A DNA stretch of 33,329 nucleotides from positions 1 through 33,329 of the forward strand of contig JAAYOJ010000084.1 of assembly GCA_012520405.1 (NCBI GenBank), in the 5' to 3' direction. Positions 7,339 through 15,636 of the stretch are shown here, in pieces. The notes below the pieces were generated by a model, which ran no database searches, had not been told where the DNA came from, and saw nothing but the letters and a program-made list of their open reading frames with translations. This stretch comes from Peptococcaceae bacterium. Lineage in GTDB: Bacteria; Bacillota; Desulfitobacteriia; Desulfitobacteriales; Syntrophobotulaceae. Positions within the stretch are counted from its first letter, which is position 1. The number at the start of each line of letters is the position of its first letter. The translations under genes and the position numbers were made by a program.

Positions 7339-7360
7339 CTTGGCTAGAGCCAAGCCTTGG
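7339..7360 (-). promoter_or_regulatory. Attenuator-like alternative hairpins in the dapB leader
   Basis: On the minus strand CTTGGC-TCTA-GCCAAG (7339-7354) can form a compact hairpin followed by UUCUAUUUU, which resembles an intrinsic terminator just before the dapB ribosome binding site. The overlapping CCAAGGCTTGG (7350-7360) can instead form a competing hairpin, so the two folds exclude each other. This suggests regulated read-through, but no effector or known riboswitch class is recognisable. Confidence 0.4.
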
Positions 7361-7403
7361 TTTTGGTGACAGCCTCATTACGTGCTTTAAAAGACTAAGG
7401 GAA

Positions 7404-7428
7404 AACCCCGAACTAGTCAGCCGGGGTT
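7404..7428 (-). terminator. Hairpin after ymxH, also at the start of the dapB transcript
   Basis: A 7-bp GC-rich stem AACCCCG/CGGGGTT with an 11-base loop, followed by only a short U run (TTTTCCC). It can terminate the pnp-to-ymxH transcript. Because the dapB promoter lies just upstream, it would also be the first structure in the dapB leader. Confidence 0.6.
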
Positions 7429-7441
7429 AATTTCTCCTAAT

Positions 7442-7470
7442 ATTTTATTATAATATAACAATACTGTCAA
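7442..7470 (-). promoter_or_regulatory. Sigma-A promoter of dapB(-dpaA-dpaB)
   Basis: On the minus strand a perfect TTGACA (7465-7470) lies 17 bases before TAAAAT (7442-7447). The start is predicted near 7435, giving a leader of about 125 bases. The vegetative signature fits dapB's role in cell-wall DAP synthesis. Confidence 0.75.
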
Positions 7471-7497
7471 ACACCTTACAAACAGCAACAGCAGATC

Positions 7498-7761
7498 TTA
7501 GCCAAATTGAGCATAGTCAATATTAACAATTATCACTTCACTGCCAACTTTTTTTATAGCCTTCCAGGGAATAACCACCGTATCAACTTCTCGCTCACTA
7601 TTACGATTAAAGAACCAACTATAACTGGAGCGAGATGATATAATTAATGCTTCTATTTTGCCATTAGCATTAATCTTAATATCGCTGTCCCCTATCAGGC
7701 CTAATTTTGCCCCGTCGTGAAGATTAACAATTTCCTTGCCGGACATTTCACTTAAAAGCAT
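7498..7761 (-). CDS. ymxH: YlmC/YmxH family sporulation-associated PRC-barrel protein
   Basis: A small protein of 87 residues, essentially one PRC-barrel domain, with the typical opening SEMSGKEIVNLHDGAKLG and a central DSDIKINANGKIEALII. The C-terminal part holds VVIPWKAIKKVG. Members are widespread in spore formers and are often expressed in sporulation, but their biochemical role is not established. It starts at ATG 7761 with AGGAGGG about 8 bases upstream, inside the end of the preceding gene. Its place between mlpA and the dipicolinate genes matches Bacillus ymxH. Confidence 0.9.
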   Translation of the reverse strand: MLLSEMSGKEIVNLHDGAKLGLIGDSDIKINANGKIEALIISSRSSYSWFFNRNSEREVDTVVIPWKAIKKVGSEVIIVNIDYAQFG

Positions 7762-7762
7762 A

Positions 7763-8077
7763 TTAAGCCCTCCTTTTCTGAATATAGGCTAGGAACTTCT
7801 GGCCGTAGGGTTGAATTATGGCAATAAGTAAAGAAAAAACCGCCAAAGGTTTAAAGTAATAAACGGAAGGCGGATTCCAAATTTCCTCTGGAAGTCCTAA
7901 GAAAGTTAAAAGCAATTCCAAGGATAAGTAAATCCCCCCCGCAGTTCCTACTAATTGGGTTATAGCTTTAGCTAAGGAGCTGGATGTCCGGTCGAAGCGC
8001 CACATCATCATTTTAAGGCGAGTCCTCAGTGAGAAAACAATGCCTAAAAGCAGCAAAGCACTAATAAGGATGTTCAT
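7763..8077 (-). CDS. Small membrane protein of unknown function
   Basis: I do not recognise this 104-residue protein. It has three likely membrane segments (about residues 2-17, 38-62 and 76-93), a short basic loop with RTRLKMMMWRFDR after the first, and a basic C-terminus QKRRA. The ATG at 8077 has GGAGG 6 bases upstream, and its stop is immediately followed by the ymxH ATG, so the two are probably translationally coupled. It is therefore a genuine gene of this operon, not present at this place in Bacillus. The coupling to YmxH hints at a shared sporulation-related role. Confidence 0.75.
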   Translation of the reverse strand: MNILISALLLLGIVFSLRTRLKMMMWRFDRTSSSLAKAITQLVGTAGGIYLSLELLLTFLGLPEEIWNPPSVYYFKPLAVFSLLIAIIQPYGQKFLAYIQKRRA

Positions 8078-8139
8078 AGAATCCCTCCAAATAGGAAATC
8101 TATGATGTTCCTTCCATATATATGCGCAGATTTAGGATG

Positions 8140-8595
8140 TTATAACCCTGTGGAGCCAAATCCGCCCTGGTTTCGGCTTGTAGGAGCTAATTCTGAAACT
8201 TCCATAAAAGATACCTGGTACACGCCGGTGAATAACATTTGGGCTATACGATCGCCATTTTTTATTATAATCTCTTCTTGGCTGAAGTTTGTCATCGGTA
8301 CTATAATTTCTCCCCTGTAATCGGAGTCTATAACCCCCACCCCATTGCTCAAAGCAAGCCCTTTCAAGGATAAACCGCTGCGAGCAAAAATTAAAGCCAC
8401 AACTTCAGGCCCAGGCAGTTCTATCGCAATTCCGGTAGGAACTTTAGCTCTCTCTCCAGGCTTAATTACCAGATGGTTTTCCAAATAGGCATACAGATCC
8501 GCTCCTGCCGCCCCGGGACTGGCGTAAAAAGGAATTTGGCTGTTTGTTGTGAAAGCTTTCAGTTTTTTAATTTTAACCGTTATAGTTTTCCCCAT
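8140..8595 (-). CDS. dut: dUTP diphosphatase
   Basis: It hydrolyses dUTP to dUMP, keeping uracil out of DNA and supplying thymidylate synthesis. The protein is the trimeric type, 151 residues, with all five motifs: AGADLYAY (30-37), ARSGLSLKG (71-79), GVIDSDYRG (87-95, catalytic Asp90), GDRIAQMLF (114-122) and RNQGGFGSTG (141-150). The ATG at 8595 has AGGAG close upstream. It sits between the M16 peptidase and a small membrane protein, a position common in Clostridia though not in Bacillus. Confidence 0.96.
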   Translation of the reverse strand: MGKTITVKIKKLKAFTTNSQIPFYASPGAAGADLYAYLENHLVIKPGERAKVPTGIAIELPGPEVVALIFARSGLSLKGLALSNGVGVIDSDYRGEIIVPMTNFSQEEIIIKNGDRIAQMLFTGVYQVSFMEVSELAPTSRNQGGFGSTGL

Positions 8596-8626
8596 AACTC
8601 CTCTTCCTGTTCATGATTAACTAGAG

Positions 8627-9886
8627 TTAGAGTGAAGCTTTAATAAGCTTATCAAAATCTGTGCTGAACTCTTTTTGTCCTAGAGTAAGGATACTGATTC
8701 TATCTTCTAACCAAAGCCGTTCCATAACTCTATTTATGTCAGCCAAGGATACTTTTTCTAACTCTTCTACAGTCTCCTCTGCTGTTTTGACCCTGTTGAA
8801 AGATAACTCCGTTTTACCAAGTCTGCTCATAATACTGCTTACCGATTCTAGACCTAAAAAAAGATTACCTTTAATCTGAGCCTTCGTTTTCCGGAGTTCC
8901 TCTTCGCTAATACCTTTAATTTTCAGGTTATTCATTTGTTCCAGGATGCATTCTATAACTTCATTGGTTTTAGTGTTATTTGTTCCGGCATAAATGGCAA
9001 AAAGTCCTGTATCGGCATAAGTAGAGTGGTAAGAAAAAACTGAATAAGCTAAACCTCTTTGTTCCCTTATTTCTTGAAATAGCCTGGAACTTAAGCCACC
9101 GCCTAAAATATTGTTAATAATATGAAGGACGGGCATATCTTTATCATTTTGGCCTAAACCGGGAACCCCGACTATTAAGTGCATCTGCTCAGTATCTTTG
9201 CTTACTGACCTCCTGACAACACTTCCTTCCGGTTTAGCAAGTGATGTTTGTACCTCCGGCCTTGTTAAGTTAGCAAATGCAGCTAGTTTTTCCACTATAT
9301 CCTGATGCTTTATGTTACCTGCTACCGCAATAACGATTCTATCCGGTGTATAATTGGTATGCAAATAGTGTTGGATCTTTTGTCTGTCAAATTGCTTGAT
9401 TGTTGTTTCATCCCCGAGAATGGGTTTCCCTAAAGGATGATTATCCCAAACATATTGAGAAAAAAGATCATGGATTAGATCATCAGGGGTATCCTGATAC
9501 ATCTTGATTTCCTCAATAACAACATTTTTTTCTTTATCAATTTCAACGGGATCAAAACGAGAGTTAAAGAACATGTCGCTTAGTACTTCGATTGCTAAAG
9601 ATATATGCTCATCAAGCACTTTGGCATAGTAGCAAGTGATTTCTTTAGTTGTAAAAGCGTTCAATTGCCCCCCTACAGACTCTAAAGATTCCGCCAGCTG
9701 GCGGGCTGAACGGGTTTCCGTACCTTTAAAAAGCATATGTTCTATAAAATGCGAAATTCCTTCATAGCCCGATGTTTCATGGCGAGACCCTGTTCCTACC
9801 CATATTCCAATGGCAACAGATCGAACATGGTCTATCTCTTGAGTCAATACTCTAACTCCATTAGCGAAAGTGTGTTTCTGATACAA
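8627..9886 (-). CDS. mlpA: M16 family zinc peptidase (MlpA/YmxG type)
   Basis: A pitrilysin/processing-peptidase family protein of 419 residues. The inverted zinc motif HFIEH is at residues 46-50, with the distal Glu in NVVIEEIK near 125-126. The C-terminal half has the second M16 domain with GGGLSSRLFQEIREQRGLAYSV, so this is an active-type single chain. Bacillus MlpA lies in the same place and affects protease production; the substrate here is unknown. The start is TTG at 9886 with AGGGGG 10 bases upstream; the nearby ATG is in another frame. Confidence 0.93.
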   Translation of the reverse strand: MYQKHTFANGVRVLTQEIDHVRSVAIGIWVGTGSRHETSGYEGISHFIEHMLFKGTETRSARQLAESLESVGGQLNAFTTKEITCYYAKVLDEHISLAIEVLSDMFFNSRFDPVEIDKEKNVVIEEIKMYQDTPDDLIHDLFSQYVWDNHPLGKPILGDETTIKQFDRQKIQHYLHTNYTPDRIVIAVAGNIKHQDIVEKLAAFANLTRPEVQTSLAKPEGSVVRRSVSKDTEQMHLIVGVPGLGQNDKDMPVLHIINNILGGGLSSRLFQEIREQRGLAYSVFSYHSTYADTGLFAIYAGTNNTKTNEVIECILEQMNNLKIKGISEEELRKTKAQIKGNLFLGLESVSSIMSRLGKTELSFNRVKTAEETVEELEKVSLADINRVMERLWLEDRISILTLGQKEFSTDFDKLIKASL

Positions 9887-9917
9887 ATACTTGCATCCCC
9901 CTAACTTTAAATCTCTA

Positions 9918-11087
9918 CTAGCTTGTCTTTGGAAAGAAATCCTTAAAATTCAAGATACCCCATGGGCTGCCTTTATAGTCCTGGGGAGAAACAAGCATAG
10001 CTTGTTTTATAAGTTTATCACCAATAAATATATTATAGTAACCTAGAATATCCCCAGCTTTTATTTCTCGTCGGATATTTTGGTGGAATAAAGCCTGCTC
10101 TTTAAGCATATTTTTTTTCTCTTTCTCAATACATATTACAACATCCGACCCTAAAACAGCTGGAATATCCCTACCGCCAAGTCGGTAAGTCCCGACCTGG
10201 TCTCCTTTTTTACCAAGAGTATAGATCTCGGTATGATTGAATCCCCATTCCAAAAGTCTATGGGCATCCCCAAAACGGTCAGGAGCATTGAGCAGTACAC
10301 AAATCAATCTTCTACCCTCTTTTGTGGCTGAAGCTATGAGACATTTTCCCGCAGCATTGGTTGTTCCTGTTTTAATGCCGTCAGCCAGAGGATAACTCCA
10401 TAGCAGTTTATTAGTATTTTTAACCTGTTGTGATTTATGAGGCTGATTATATTCAATCACCCCGTATTGTTGGGCAACAGTTTTAGCAAAAACAGGGTTT
10501 TTCATGGCGTATCTGGCAATAACCGCCAAATCATATGCTGTTGAATAATGGTCCTTATCCGGTAACCCATGGGGATTCACGAAATTAGAATTAAATGCAC
10601 CAAGGGATACTGCTTTAAGATTCATTAGTCGTATAAATTCTTCCATACTTCCGGCAATTTGTTCGGCAATAGCCACACAGGCGTCATTTCCGGAACGAAT
10701 AAGAGCACCTTCGATTAATTCCCCTAGGGCTAATTTATTCCCTTTGCTTAAATAAATGGAGGATTCACCAACCCGGTCAGCTTTTTCACTGACAGTAGAT
10801 ATCTCATCAACACCGGCCAGATCCAAAGCTGTGATGGCTGTTAGAACTTTAGTTGTGCTGGCCGGCGGACGCTTTTTATAAGCATCTCTTTCGTATAATA
10901 TATCTCCTGTCTGAGTATCAATGAGAATCGCCGAGTGAGCCGAGACATACGGCAAAGTCCATTTTCCTGTAACCATCTTGGAGGTTTCTATCGAGACTTC
11001 GTCTATTTCTTCGGCCTGGCAAGTGAAGCTAATAAGAAACACAAATAGAAAGACGCTAATAATTAACCGCGTCGTATATTTAGACAT
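9918..11087 (-). CDS. D-alanyl-D-alanine carboxypeptidase (S11, DacF-like)
   Basis: A low-molecular-weight penicillin-binding protein that trims pentapeptides in peptidoglycan. A signal peptide covers about residues 1-25. The three catalytic motifs are STTK (77-80), SGN (132-134) and KTG (239-241). The C-terminal domain from about 300 is the usual beta-rich PBP5 type; I see no clear C-terminal amphipathic anchor. The ATG at 11087 has an AGGGGTGG ribosome binding site. The neighbourhood (ylxY, mlpA, ymxH, dpaAB) suggests a role in spore peptidoglycan as for DacF or DacB, but a vegetative DacA role is not excluded. Confidence 0.93.
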   Translation of the reverse strand: MSKYTTRLIISVFLFVFLISFTCQAEEIDEVSIETSKMVTGKWTLPYVSAHSAILIDTQTGDILYERDAYKKRPPASTTKVLTAITALDLAGVDEISTVSEKADRVGESSIYLSKGNKLALGELIEGALIRSGNDACVAIAEQIAGSMEEFIRLMNLKAVSLGAFNSNFVNPHGLPDKDHYSTAYDLAVIARYAMKNPVFAKTVAQQYGVIEYNQPHKSQQVKNTNKLLWSYPLADGIKTGTTNAAGKCLIASATKEGRRLICVLLNAPDRFGDAHRLLEWGFNHTEIYTLGKKGDQVGTYRLGGRDIPAVLGSDVVICIEKEKKNMLKEQALFHQNIRREIKAGDILGYYNIFIGDKLIKQAMLVSPQDYKGSPWGILNFKDFFPKTS

Positions 11088-11108
11088 GAAACCACCCCTT
11101 AATTTAAC

Positions 11109-11864
11109 TCATGGGGTAGTATATCCCGAACCCTGGAATGTTATTAATTTTTCTAAGGTTATGACCATATACCGCTCATTGCTAAGACCGGAAAAAATTA
11201 GGGGAAGGGCTTTAACTGTATTTTCTTTAGGATGCATTAAGACAATGGCACCCCTTTTCTCCGGTTGAACCCCATATCTCTTTTGAGGATTAATAATCCT
11301 CCTAGTGATAAGCTCCGGAGTGCTGTCCGCCCTCCAGTCAATAGTATCCAGCGTCCAAAGAACAGTTGTATACCCTAATTTTTCAGCGGCCAGCAAACCG
11401 CTCTTTCCTCTTTCCCCATAAGGAGGAGCATAAAATTGGGTTTTTTTACCTATTATGTCCCAAATAATTCTCTCAGTTTTGGAAATTTCCTCTTTATTTC
11501 TGTTCACAGATAATTGATCAGGGTGCGGGTGCGAGTATCCATGGTTTTCAATCTGGTGGCCTTTTTCAGCCATAATTTTCAGCAGATCAGGGTGTTTTTG
11601 CGCCCAGCGCCCAGTCACAAAAAAAGTGACTTTAGCCTGATACTCATCAAAAATTTCTAACATAGGGGGGATATATTCTTCTCCCCAGTCTACGTTAACA
11701 GTAAAGGCCATTACCTTTTCTGTAGTCTCTACCTGTTCTAAGGGAGCCGGCAAATCCAGGCTACTAACACCTATAGGGCGGTTGTACAACAATAAAAGGC
11801 TAATAAAAATTAAGCTCAGCGTTGCAGTTTTTATTTTAAATTTTGTCATTTTTAGAACAAACAT
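11109..11864 (-). CDS. ylxY: Polysaccharide deacetylase-like protein (YlxY family)
   Basis: A NodB-homology protein of 251 residues with an N-terminal membrane anchor or signal (about 11-27). The fold motifs are recognisable: VNVDWGEE (56-63), the HxxxHP pair His108/His112, APPYG (146-150), DTIDW (173-177) and LMHP (209-212). Two positions differ from active deacetylases: the second Asp of the TFDDG motif is Trp60, and the Arg before PPYG is Ala146. This pattern fits the YlxY family of sporulation-linked deacetylase homologues, whose activity is doubtful. The ATG at 11864 has GGGAGGGG 7 bases upstream. It lies between pnp and mlpA as in Bacillus. Confidence 0.88.
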   Translation of the reverse strand: MFVLKMTKFKIKTATLSLIFISLLLLYNRPIGVSSLDLPAPLEQVETTEKVMAFTVNVDWGEEYIPPMLEIFDEYQAKVTFFVTGRWAQKHPDLLKIMAEKGHQIENHGYSHPHPDQLSVNRNKEEISKTERIIWDIIGKKTQFYAPPYGERGKSGLLAAEKLGYTTVLWTLDTIDWRADSTPELITRRIINPQKRYGVQPEKRGAIVLMHPKENTVKALPLIFSGLSNERYMVITLEKLITFQGSGYTTP

Positions 11865-11946
11865 CTGTTTTCCCCTCCCACTACATAACTATGCTTGGGA
11901 TAGAAAAGACAGACGTTTTTCTAAAACATTATTGAGTTACCATAAA

Positions 11947-14073
11947 TTATCTGTTTGCACGTAAAGCTTCTTTACGAGAGAGATTAAGTCTACCCTGTTT
12001 ATCTATGCCGGTAGCTTTAACCATAATCTCATCGCCAATTCTGACCACATCTTCAACTTTGGCCACCCTGTTTACATCAAGCTGGGAGATATGAACCAAA
12101 CCATCTTTACCTGGCAAACCCATTACTCCCGGAATAACTTCCACGAAAGCTCCAAAGTCCATAATTCTGACAACTTTTCCTTTATAAATTTGACCTATCT
12201 GGACATCTTGGGTCAAGGTGCGAATTATTTCTGCCGCTTTTTCACCGGCCTCAGAATTTACGGCAGCAATAAAAACTCTTCCGTCATCTTCGATATCAAT
12301 TTTAGCCCCTGTCTCTTCAACAATCTTCTTGATGATTTTGCCACCCTGACCTATTACATCCCTAATTTTATCCGGGTGAATGGTAAAGGTAATAATCCGC
12401 GGAGCGTAAGGTGAAATAGTTTTGCGCGGTTCGGGGATTGCTTCCAGCATTTTGCCTAGAATAAAATCCCGGCCTACTTTAGCTTGTTTTAAAGCTTGAT
12501 CTAAAATCTCCCTATCCACACCTTTGATTTTTATATCCATTTGCAAGGCTGTTACTCCCTTAGCAGTACCGGCCACTTTGAAATCCATATCTCCATCATG
12601 ATCTTCCAAACCTTGAATGTCAGTAAGAATGGCAATCTGTCCCTCTTCTTTAATAAGTCCCATGGCAATTCCCGCTACCGGGGCCTTAATAGGAACTCCG
12701 GCATCCATTAAGGATAGGGTGCTGCCGCAAACTGAAGCCATGGAACTTGACCCATTGGATTCCAATACCTCGGATACTAATCTAATGGTGTAAGGGAATT
12801 CTTCCTCACTGGGAATCACAGGCAACAAGGCTCTTTCCGCTAAAGCCCCGTGTCCTATTTCCCTTCTGCCCGGTCCTCTCATAGGACGAACCTCTCCCAC
12901 ACTATAGGGCGGGAAATTGTAATGGTGCATATATCTCTTTGATTCTTCCAGACCTAAGCCGTCAATAATCTGTTCGTCACCAACCGCTCCCAGGGTAGTG
13001 ACATTTAATACTTGGGTTTGGCCACGGGTAAATAATGCGCTACCGTGAGTTCGCGGCAAACGGCCAACTTCAATGGTTATCGGTCTGATCTCATCCATAG
13101 CCCGACCGTCGGGCCTAATATGCTCAACAGTTATTAACCGGCGGACAATATAATGAACCATATTTTCTAAAACTTTAGCTACATCGTCTAACTGCTCAGG
13201 AAATTCTTCTGCAAATACCTCTAATGCCTCCTGCTTGACCTGCTCTACCGCATCCTGCCTGGCTAATTTATCCTCGATACGAATTGCTTGGTCCAATTTA
13301 TCATAGGCCCAATCTTTAACTTTAGCCTCAAGCTCTTCGGGAACAGGAGTTACAACAACTTCTCTTTTGGGCTTAGCCAATCCAAGCTGCAAAGCTTCTT
13401 CTCTGAACTCCTCAATAAATTGGGCAATTCTTTTAATCTCTTCATGTCCAAACACAATGGCTTCCAACATTTGTTCTTCCGGTACCTCGTTGGCCCCGGC
13501 CTCTACCATCATAACAGCATCTTTAGTTCCGGCCACGGTTAAATGCATCAGACTTAATTCTGACTGCTCCACTGTAGGGTTGATTACAAATTGGCCGTCA
13601 ACCAGGCCAACAGTAACAGCAGCAACCGGGCCTTCAAAAGGTATATCTGATATTGTTAAGGCTGCGGAGGCAGCATTAATGGCTGTCACATCAGGTGCGC
13701 AATCTTGGTCTACAGACATAACCATAGCCGCAACCTGCACATCATTGCGAAATCCTTCAGGGAAAAGGGGCCTAATCGGCCTGTCAATTAGTCTGGCTGT
13801 TAGGGTAGCTTTCTCGCTGGGTCTTCCTTCTCGTTTAATAAAACCCCCGGGAATCTTTCCTACGGCGTAAAAACGTTCATCAAAATCTACGGTTAAAGGG
13901 AAAAAATCAATTCCTTCTCTCGGTTGGGCACTGGCTGTGGCAAAAGCCGAAACAACAGTGTCTCCGTATCTGAGATAAATTGCCCCTCCTGCCTGACGGG
14001 CAATCACACCTGTTTCAAATGTTAGTTTTCGATTGCCAACTACTATTGTGCGTTCTAAGACTTCTTGAGTCAC
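11947..14073 (-). CDS. pnp: Polyribonucleotide nucleotidyltransferase (PNPase)
   Basis: It degrades RNA 3' to 5' by phosphorolysis and can add tails. The 708 residues cover two RNase PH domains (about 1-220 and 310-540), with the helical linker between them, then a KH domain with [11 protein letters not shown] (about 565-575) and an S1 domain from about 622. The second core holds [14 protein letters not shown] and [17 protein letters not shown] near the active site. The start is GTG at 14073 with AAGGAGG 7 bases upstream. It follows rpsO as in most bacteria but is separated by a terminator. Its own leader has a sigma-H-like promoter and two small hairpins. Confidence 0.97.
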   Translation of the reverse strand: MTQEVLERTIVVGNRKLTFETGVIARQAGGAIYLRYGDTVVSAFATASAQPREGIDFFPLTVDFDERFYAVGKIPGGFIKREGRPSEKATLTARLIDRPIRPLFPEGFRNDVQVAAMVMSVDQDCAPDVTAINAASAALTISDIPFEGPVAAVTVGLVDGQFVINPTVEQSELSLMHLTVAGTKDAVMMVEAGANEVPEEQMLEAIVFGHEEIKRIAQFIEEFREEALQLGLAKPKREVVVTPVPEELEAKVKDWAYDKLDQAIRIEDKLARQDAVEQVKQEALEVFAEEFPEQLDDVAKVLENMVHYIVRRLITVEHIRPDGRAMDEIRPITIEVGRLPRTHGSALFTRGQTQVLNVTTLGAVGDEQIIDGLGLEESKRYMHHYNFPPYSVGEVRPMRGPGRREIGHGALAERALLPVIPSEEEFPYTIRLVSEVLESNGSSSMASVCGSTLSLMDAGVPIKAPVAGIAMGLIKEEGQIAILTDIQGLEDHDGDMDFKVAGTAKGVTALQMDIKIKGVDREILDQALKQAKVGRDFILGKMLEAIPEPRKTISPYAPRIITFTIHPDKIRDVIGQGGKIIKKIVEETGAKIDIEDDGRVFIAAVNSEAGEKAAEIIRTLTQDVQIGQIYKGKVVRIMDFGAFVEVIPGVMGLPGKDGLVHISQLDVNRVAKVEDVVRIGDEIMVKATGIDKQGRLNLSRKEALRANR

Positions 14074-14088
14074 AACGAAACCTCCTTA

Positions 14089-14122
14089 AATAATAGCTAC
14101 CTATTATTGCATAACTTGTTAT
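14089..14122 (-). promoter_or_regulatory. Two small hairpins in the pnp leader
   Basis: On the minus strand ATAAC-AA-GTTAT (14111-14122) is followed by an 8-bp hairpin AATAATAG/CTATTATT with a 4-base loop (14089-14108), ending 3 bases before the AAGGAGG ribosome binding site. In enterobacteria PNPase autoregulates through leader structure; whether this leader does so is not known. Confidence 0.4.
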
Positions 14123-14152
14123 CTATTCGACATATAATTTATTATTTCCTGC
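14123..14152 (-). promoter_or_regulatory. Sigma-H-like promoter upstream of pnp
   Basis: On the minus strand GCAGGAAAT (14144-14152) and GTCGAATAG (14123-14131) are 12 bases apart. They match the sigma-H consensus RnAGGAwww-N11/12-RnnGAATww at every defined position but the last. No good sigma-A promoter was found in the same gap. This would link the pnp-ylxY-dac-mlpA-ymxH unit to early sporulation. Confidence 0.45.
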
Positions 14153-14218
14153 AAAGGACTAAAAAAATCGTAAGACAATATTTTTGACCGATAAATACCG
14201 CTTTTTACTCGTTTTTAT

Positions 14219-14248
14219 GTAAAAAAGAGGTGCTGATAGACACCTCTT
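14219..14248 (-). terminator. Intrinsic terminator of rpsO
   Basis: An 8-bp stem AAGAGGTG/CACCTCTT (14225-14232 with 14241-14248) with an 8-base loop, followed by UUUU on the minus strand. It starts 22 bases after the rpsO stop and separates rpsO from pnp. Confidence 0.9.
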
Positions 14249-14270
14249 AAAATAGCAATCGATTTTAGTT

Positions 14271-14537
14271 TTAGTGACGTAATCCTAAGTCCGTAATAAT
14301 CTTCCGATAACGGTTAAAATCATTCTTTTTCAAATAATTAAGTAGGGCCCGGCGTTGGCCTACCAATTTTAAAAGGCCTCGACGAGAATGATGGTCATTC
14401 TTGTGTGTTTTAAAATGTTCAATGAGCTCGTTAATTCTAAAGGTTAAAATCGCAATTTGCACCTCAGGTGATCCTGTATCACCTTCATGTTGTTGAAACT
14501 TAGTGATAATTTCCTTTTTTTTCTCTGGTGTAAGCAT
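14271..14537 (-). CDS. rpsO: 30S ribosomal protein S15
   Basis: S15 binds the central domain of 16S rRNA and starts assembly of the platform. The 88-residue form beginning [11 protein letters not shown] is chosen. Its ATG at 14537 lies 8 bases after GGAGG, whereas the in-frame ATG five codons upstream is itself part of that ribosome binding site. Conserved segments include [27 protein letters not shown] and LLNYLKKND. It is transcribed from its own promoter through a structured leader and ends at its own terminator. Confidence 0.98.
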   Translation of the reverse strand: MLTPEKKKEIITKFQQHEGDTGSPEVQIAILTFRINELIEHFKTHKNDHHSRRGLLKLVGQRRALLNYLKKNDFNRYRKIITDLGLRH

Positions 14538-14577
14538 TTTGTGTACCTCCATTTTTAAAATCGCCTGCTTCCAAGAA

Positions 14578-14611
14578 AGACGTCGGAGTTTCGTCTAACC
14601 TAGGAGAGGTT
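14578..14611 (-). promoter_or_regulatory. Paired helices in the rpsO leader
   Basis: Two adjacent 5-bp hairpins form without a gap: AACCT/AGGTT (14597-14611) and AGACG/CGTCT (14578-14596). Stacked helices in an rpsO leader are the kind of structure through which S15 represses its own mRNA in other bacteria. That this one is bound by S15 is an inference. Confidence 0.45.
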
Positions 14612-14619
14612 GCTTTGTA

Positions 14620-14648
14620 ATTCTAACTCAATATGATCTATTTGTAAA
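14620..14648 (-). promoter_or_regulatory. Sigma-A promoter of rpsO
   Basis: On the minus strand TTTACA (14643-14648) and TAGAAT (14620-14625) are 17 bases apart, each one mismatch from consensus. The start near 14613 places the leader hairpins at the very 5' end. No terminator is visible between ribF and this promoter, so read-through from the upstream operon is also possible. Confidence 0.8.
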
Positions 14649-14684
14649 GCCCGAGTGCTACTATGTTGGCCAAAAAAAGTAAAA

Positions 14685-15605
14685 TTATTGGTGGAGAACA
14701 TTTAAGGCTTGCTGCTTATCTTTATGCAGCTGTGAAATAATCTCCTCCGGGCCTCGAAATTTTTTTTCGGAACGCAGTTTAGATTTAATTCTGACCGTAA
14801 GCTTCTGGCCATATAAATCCCCTTCGAAATCAAAAAAATGAACTTCTACTGTTCTTTCAAGTTTCTTTTTGAAAGTGGGTCTTAAACCGATGTTCATCAT
14901 ACCGCCATAACTCAGGCCATTAATTTCACTTTCAACCGCATACACCCCGTTTTTAGGCACAAGCAGGTCCTCTTCCACTTCGATATTAGCTGTCGGGAAA
15001 CCCAAGGTTCTACCTCTTTCATCACCATGAACAACCTGGCCGCAGATAGTAGGAGAACGTCCCATCATTTCTGTAGCTAGATTAATTTCTCCTTCCAGCA
15101 AATATCTTCTAATTTCTGAGGAGGATATTACTCTATTACCTAGTTTCTGAGCATGGATCACACTAACTTGAAAATCATATTTTTTTGCTAATGTTTTCAG
15201 GAGTTCAGGATCCCCTTGGCCTCGAAAACCAAAAGAATAGTTAAATCCGACCACAACGTGAACGGCACCGATTTTAAGCAGAATGTTTTTGACGAAATCT
15301 TCAGGGGGGGTATCGGCCAATTGAAGCGTAAAAGGAACTAAAAAGACTTTGTTTACTCCTAATTCTTCCAATATTTTAAGCCTTTCTTCATGCCCTGTAA
15401 GGAGATTCAATTTTCTGTCAGGATGAAGAATTTTTAGCGGGTGAGGATAGAACAAAAAAACTGAAAAATCCACTCCTAGGTTCTGAGCTCTTTCCAATCC
15501 ACAACGTAGTAATTTTTGATGACCCAGGTGAACCCCGTCAAAATTACCTAAGGCAATAACAGTTGGTTTATAGTTTTCTCCAGGTTCAACATTACATATC
15601 TTCAA
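14685..15605 (-). CDS. ribF: Bifunctional riboflavin kinase / FAD synthetase
   Basis: It converts riboflavin to FMN and then FAD. The 306-residue protein has the N-terminal adenylyltransferase domain with GNFDGVHLGH (20-29), VGFNYSFGFRG and ISSSEIR. The C-terminal flavokinase domain has GRTLGFPTANI, NGVYAV, NIGLRPTF and VEVHFFDFEGDLYG. The start is TTG at 15605 with GGAGG 9 bases upstream; no better start is in frame. It follows truB by 31 bases as the last gene of the nusA-infB operon before the rpsO promoter. Confidence 0.97.
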   Translation of the reverse strand: MKICNVEPGENYKPTVIALGNFDGVHLGHQKLLRCGLERAQNLGVDFSVFLFYPHPLKILHPDRKLNLLTGHEERLKILEELGVNKVFLVPFTLQLADTPPEDFVKNILLKIGAVHVVVGFNYSFGFRGQGDPELLKTLAKKYDFQVSVIHAQKLGNRVISSSEIRRYLLEGEINLATEMMGRSPTICGQVVHGDERGRTLGFPTANIEVEEDLLVPKNGVYAVESEINGLSYGGMMNIGLRPTFKKKLERTVEVHFFDFEGDLYGQKLTVRIKSKLRSEKKFRGPEEIISQLHKDKQQALNVLHQ

Positions 15606-15636
15606 TTTGCCTTACCTCCATTGAATGAAACTTCTG

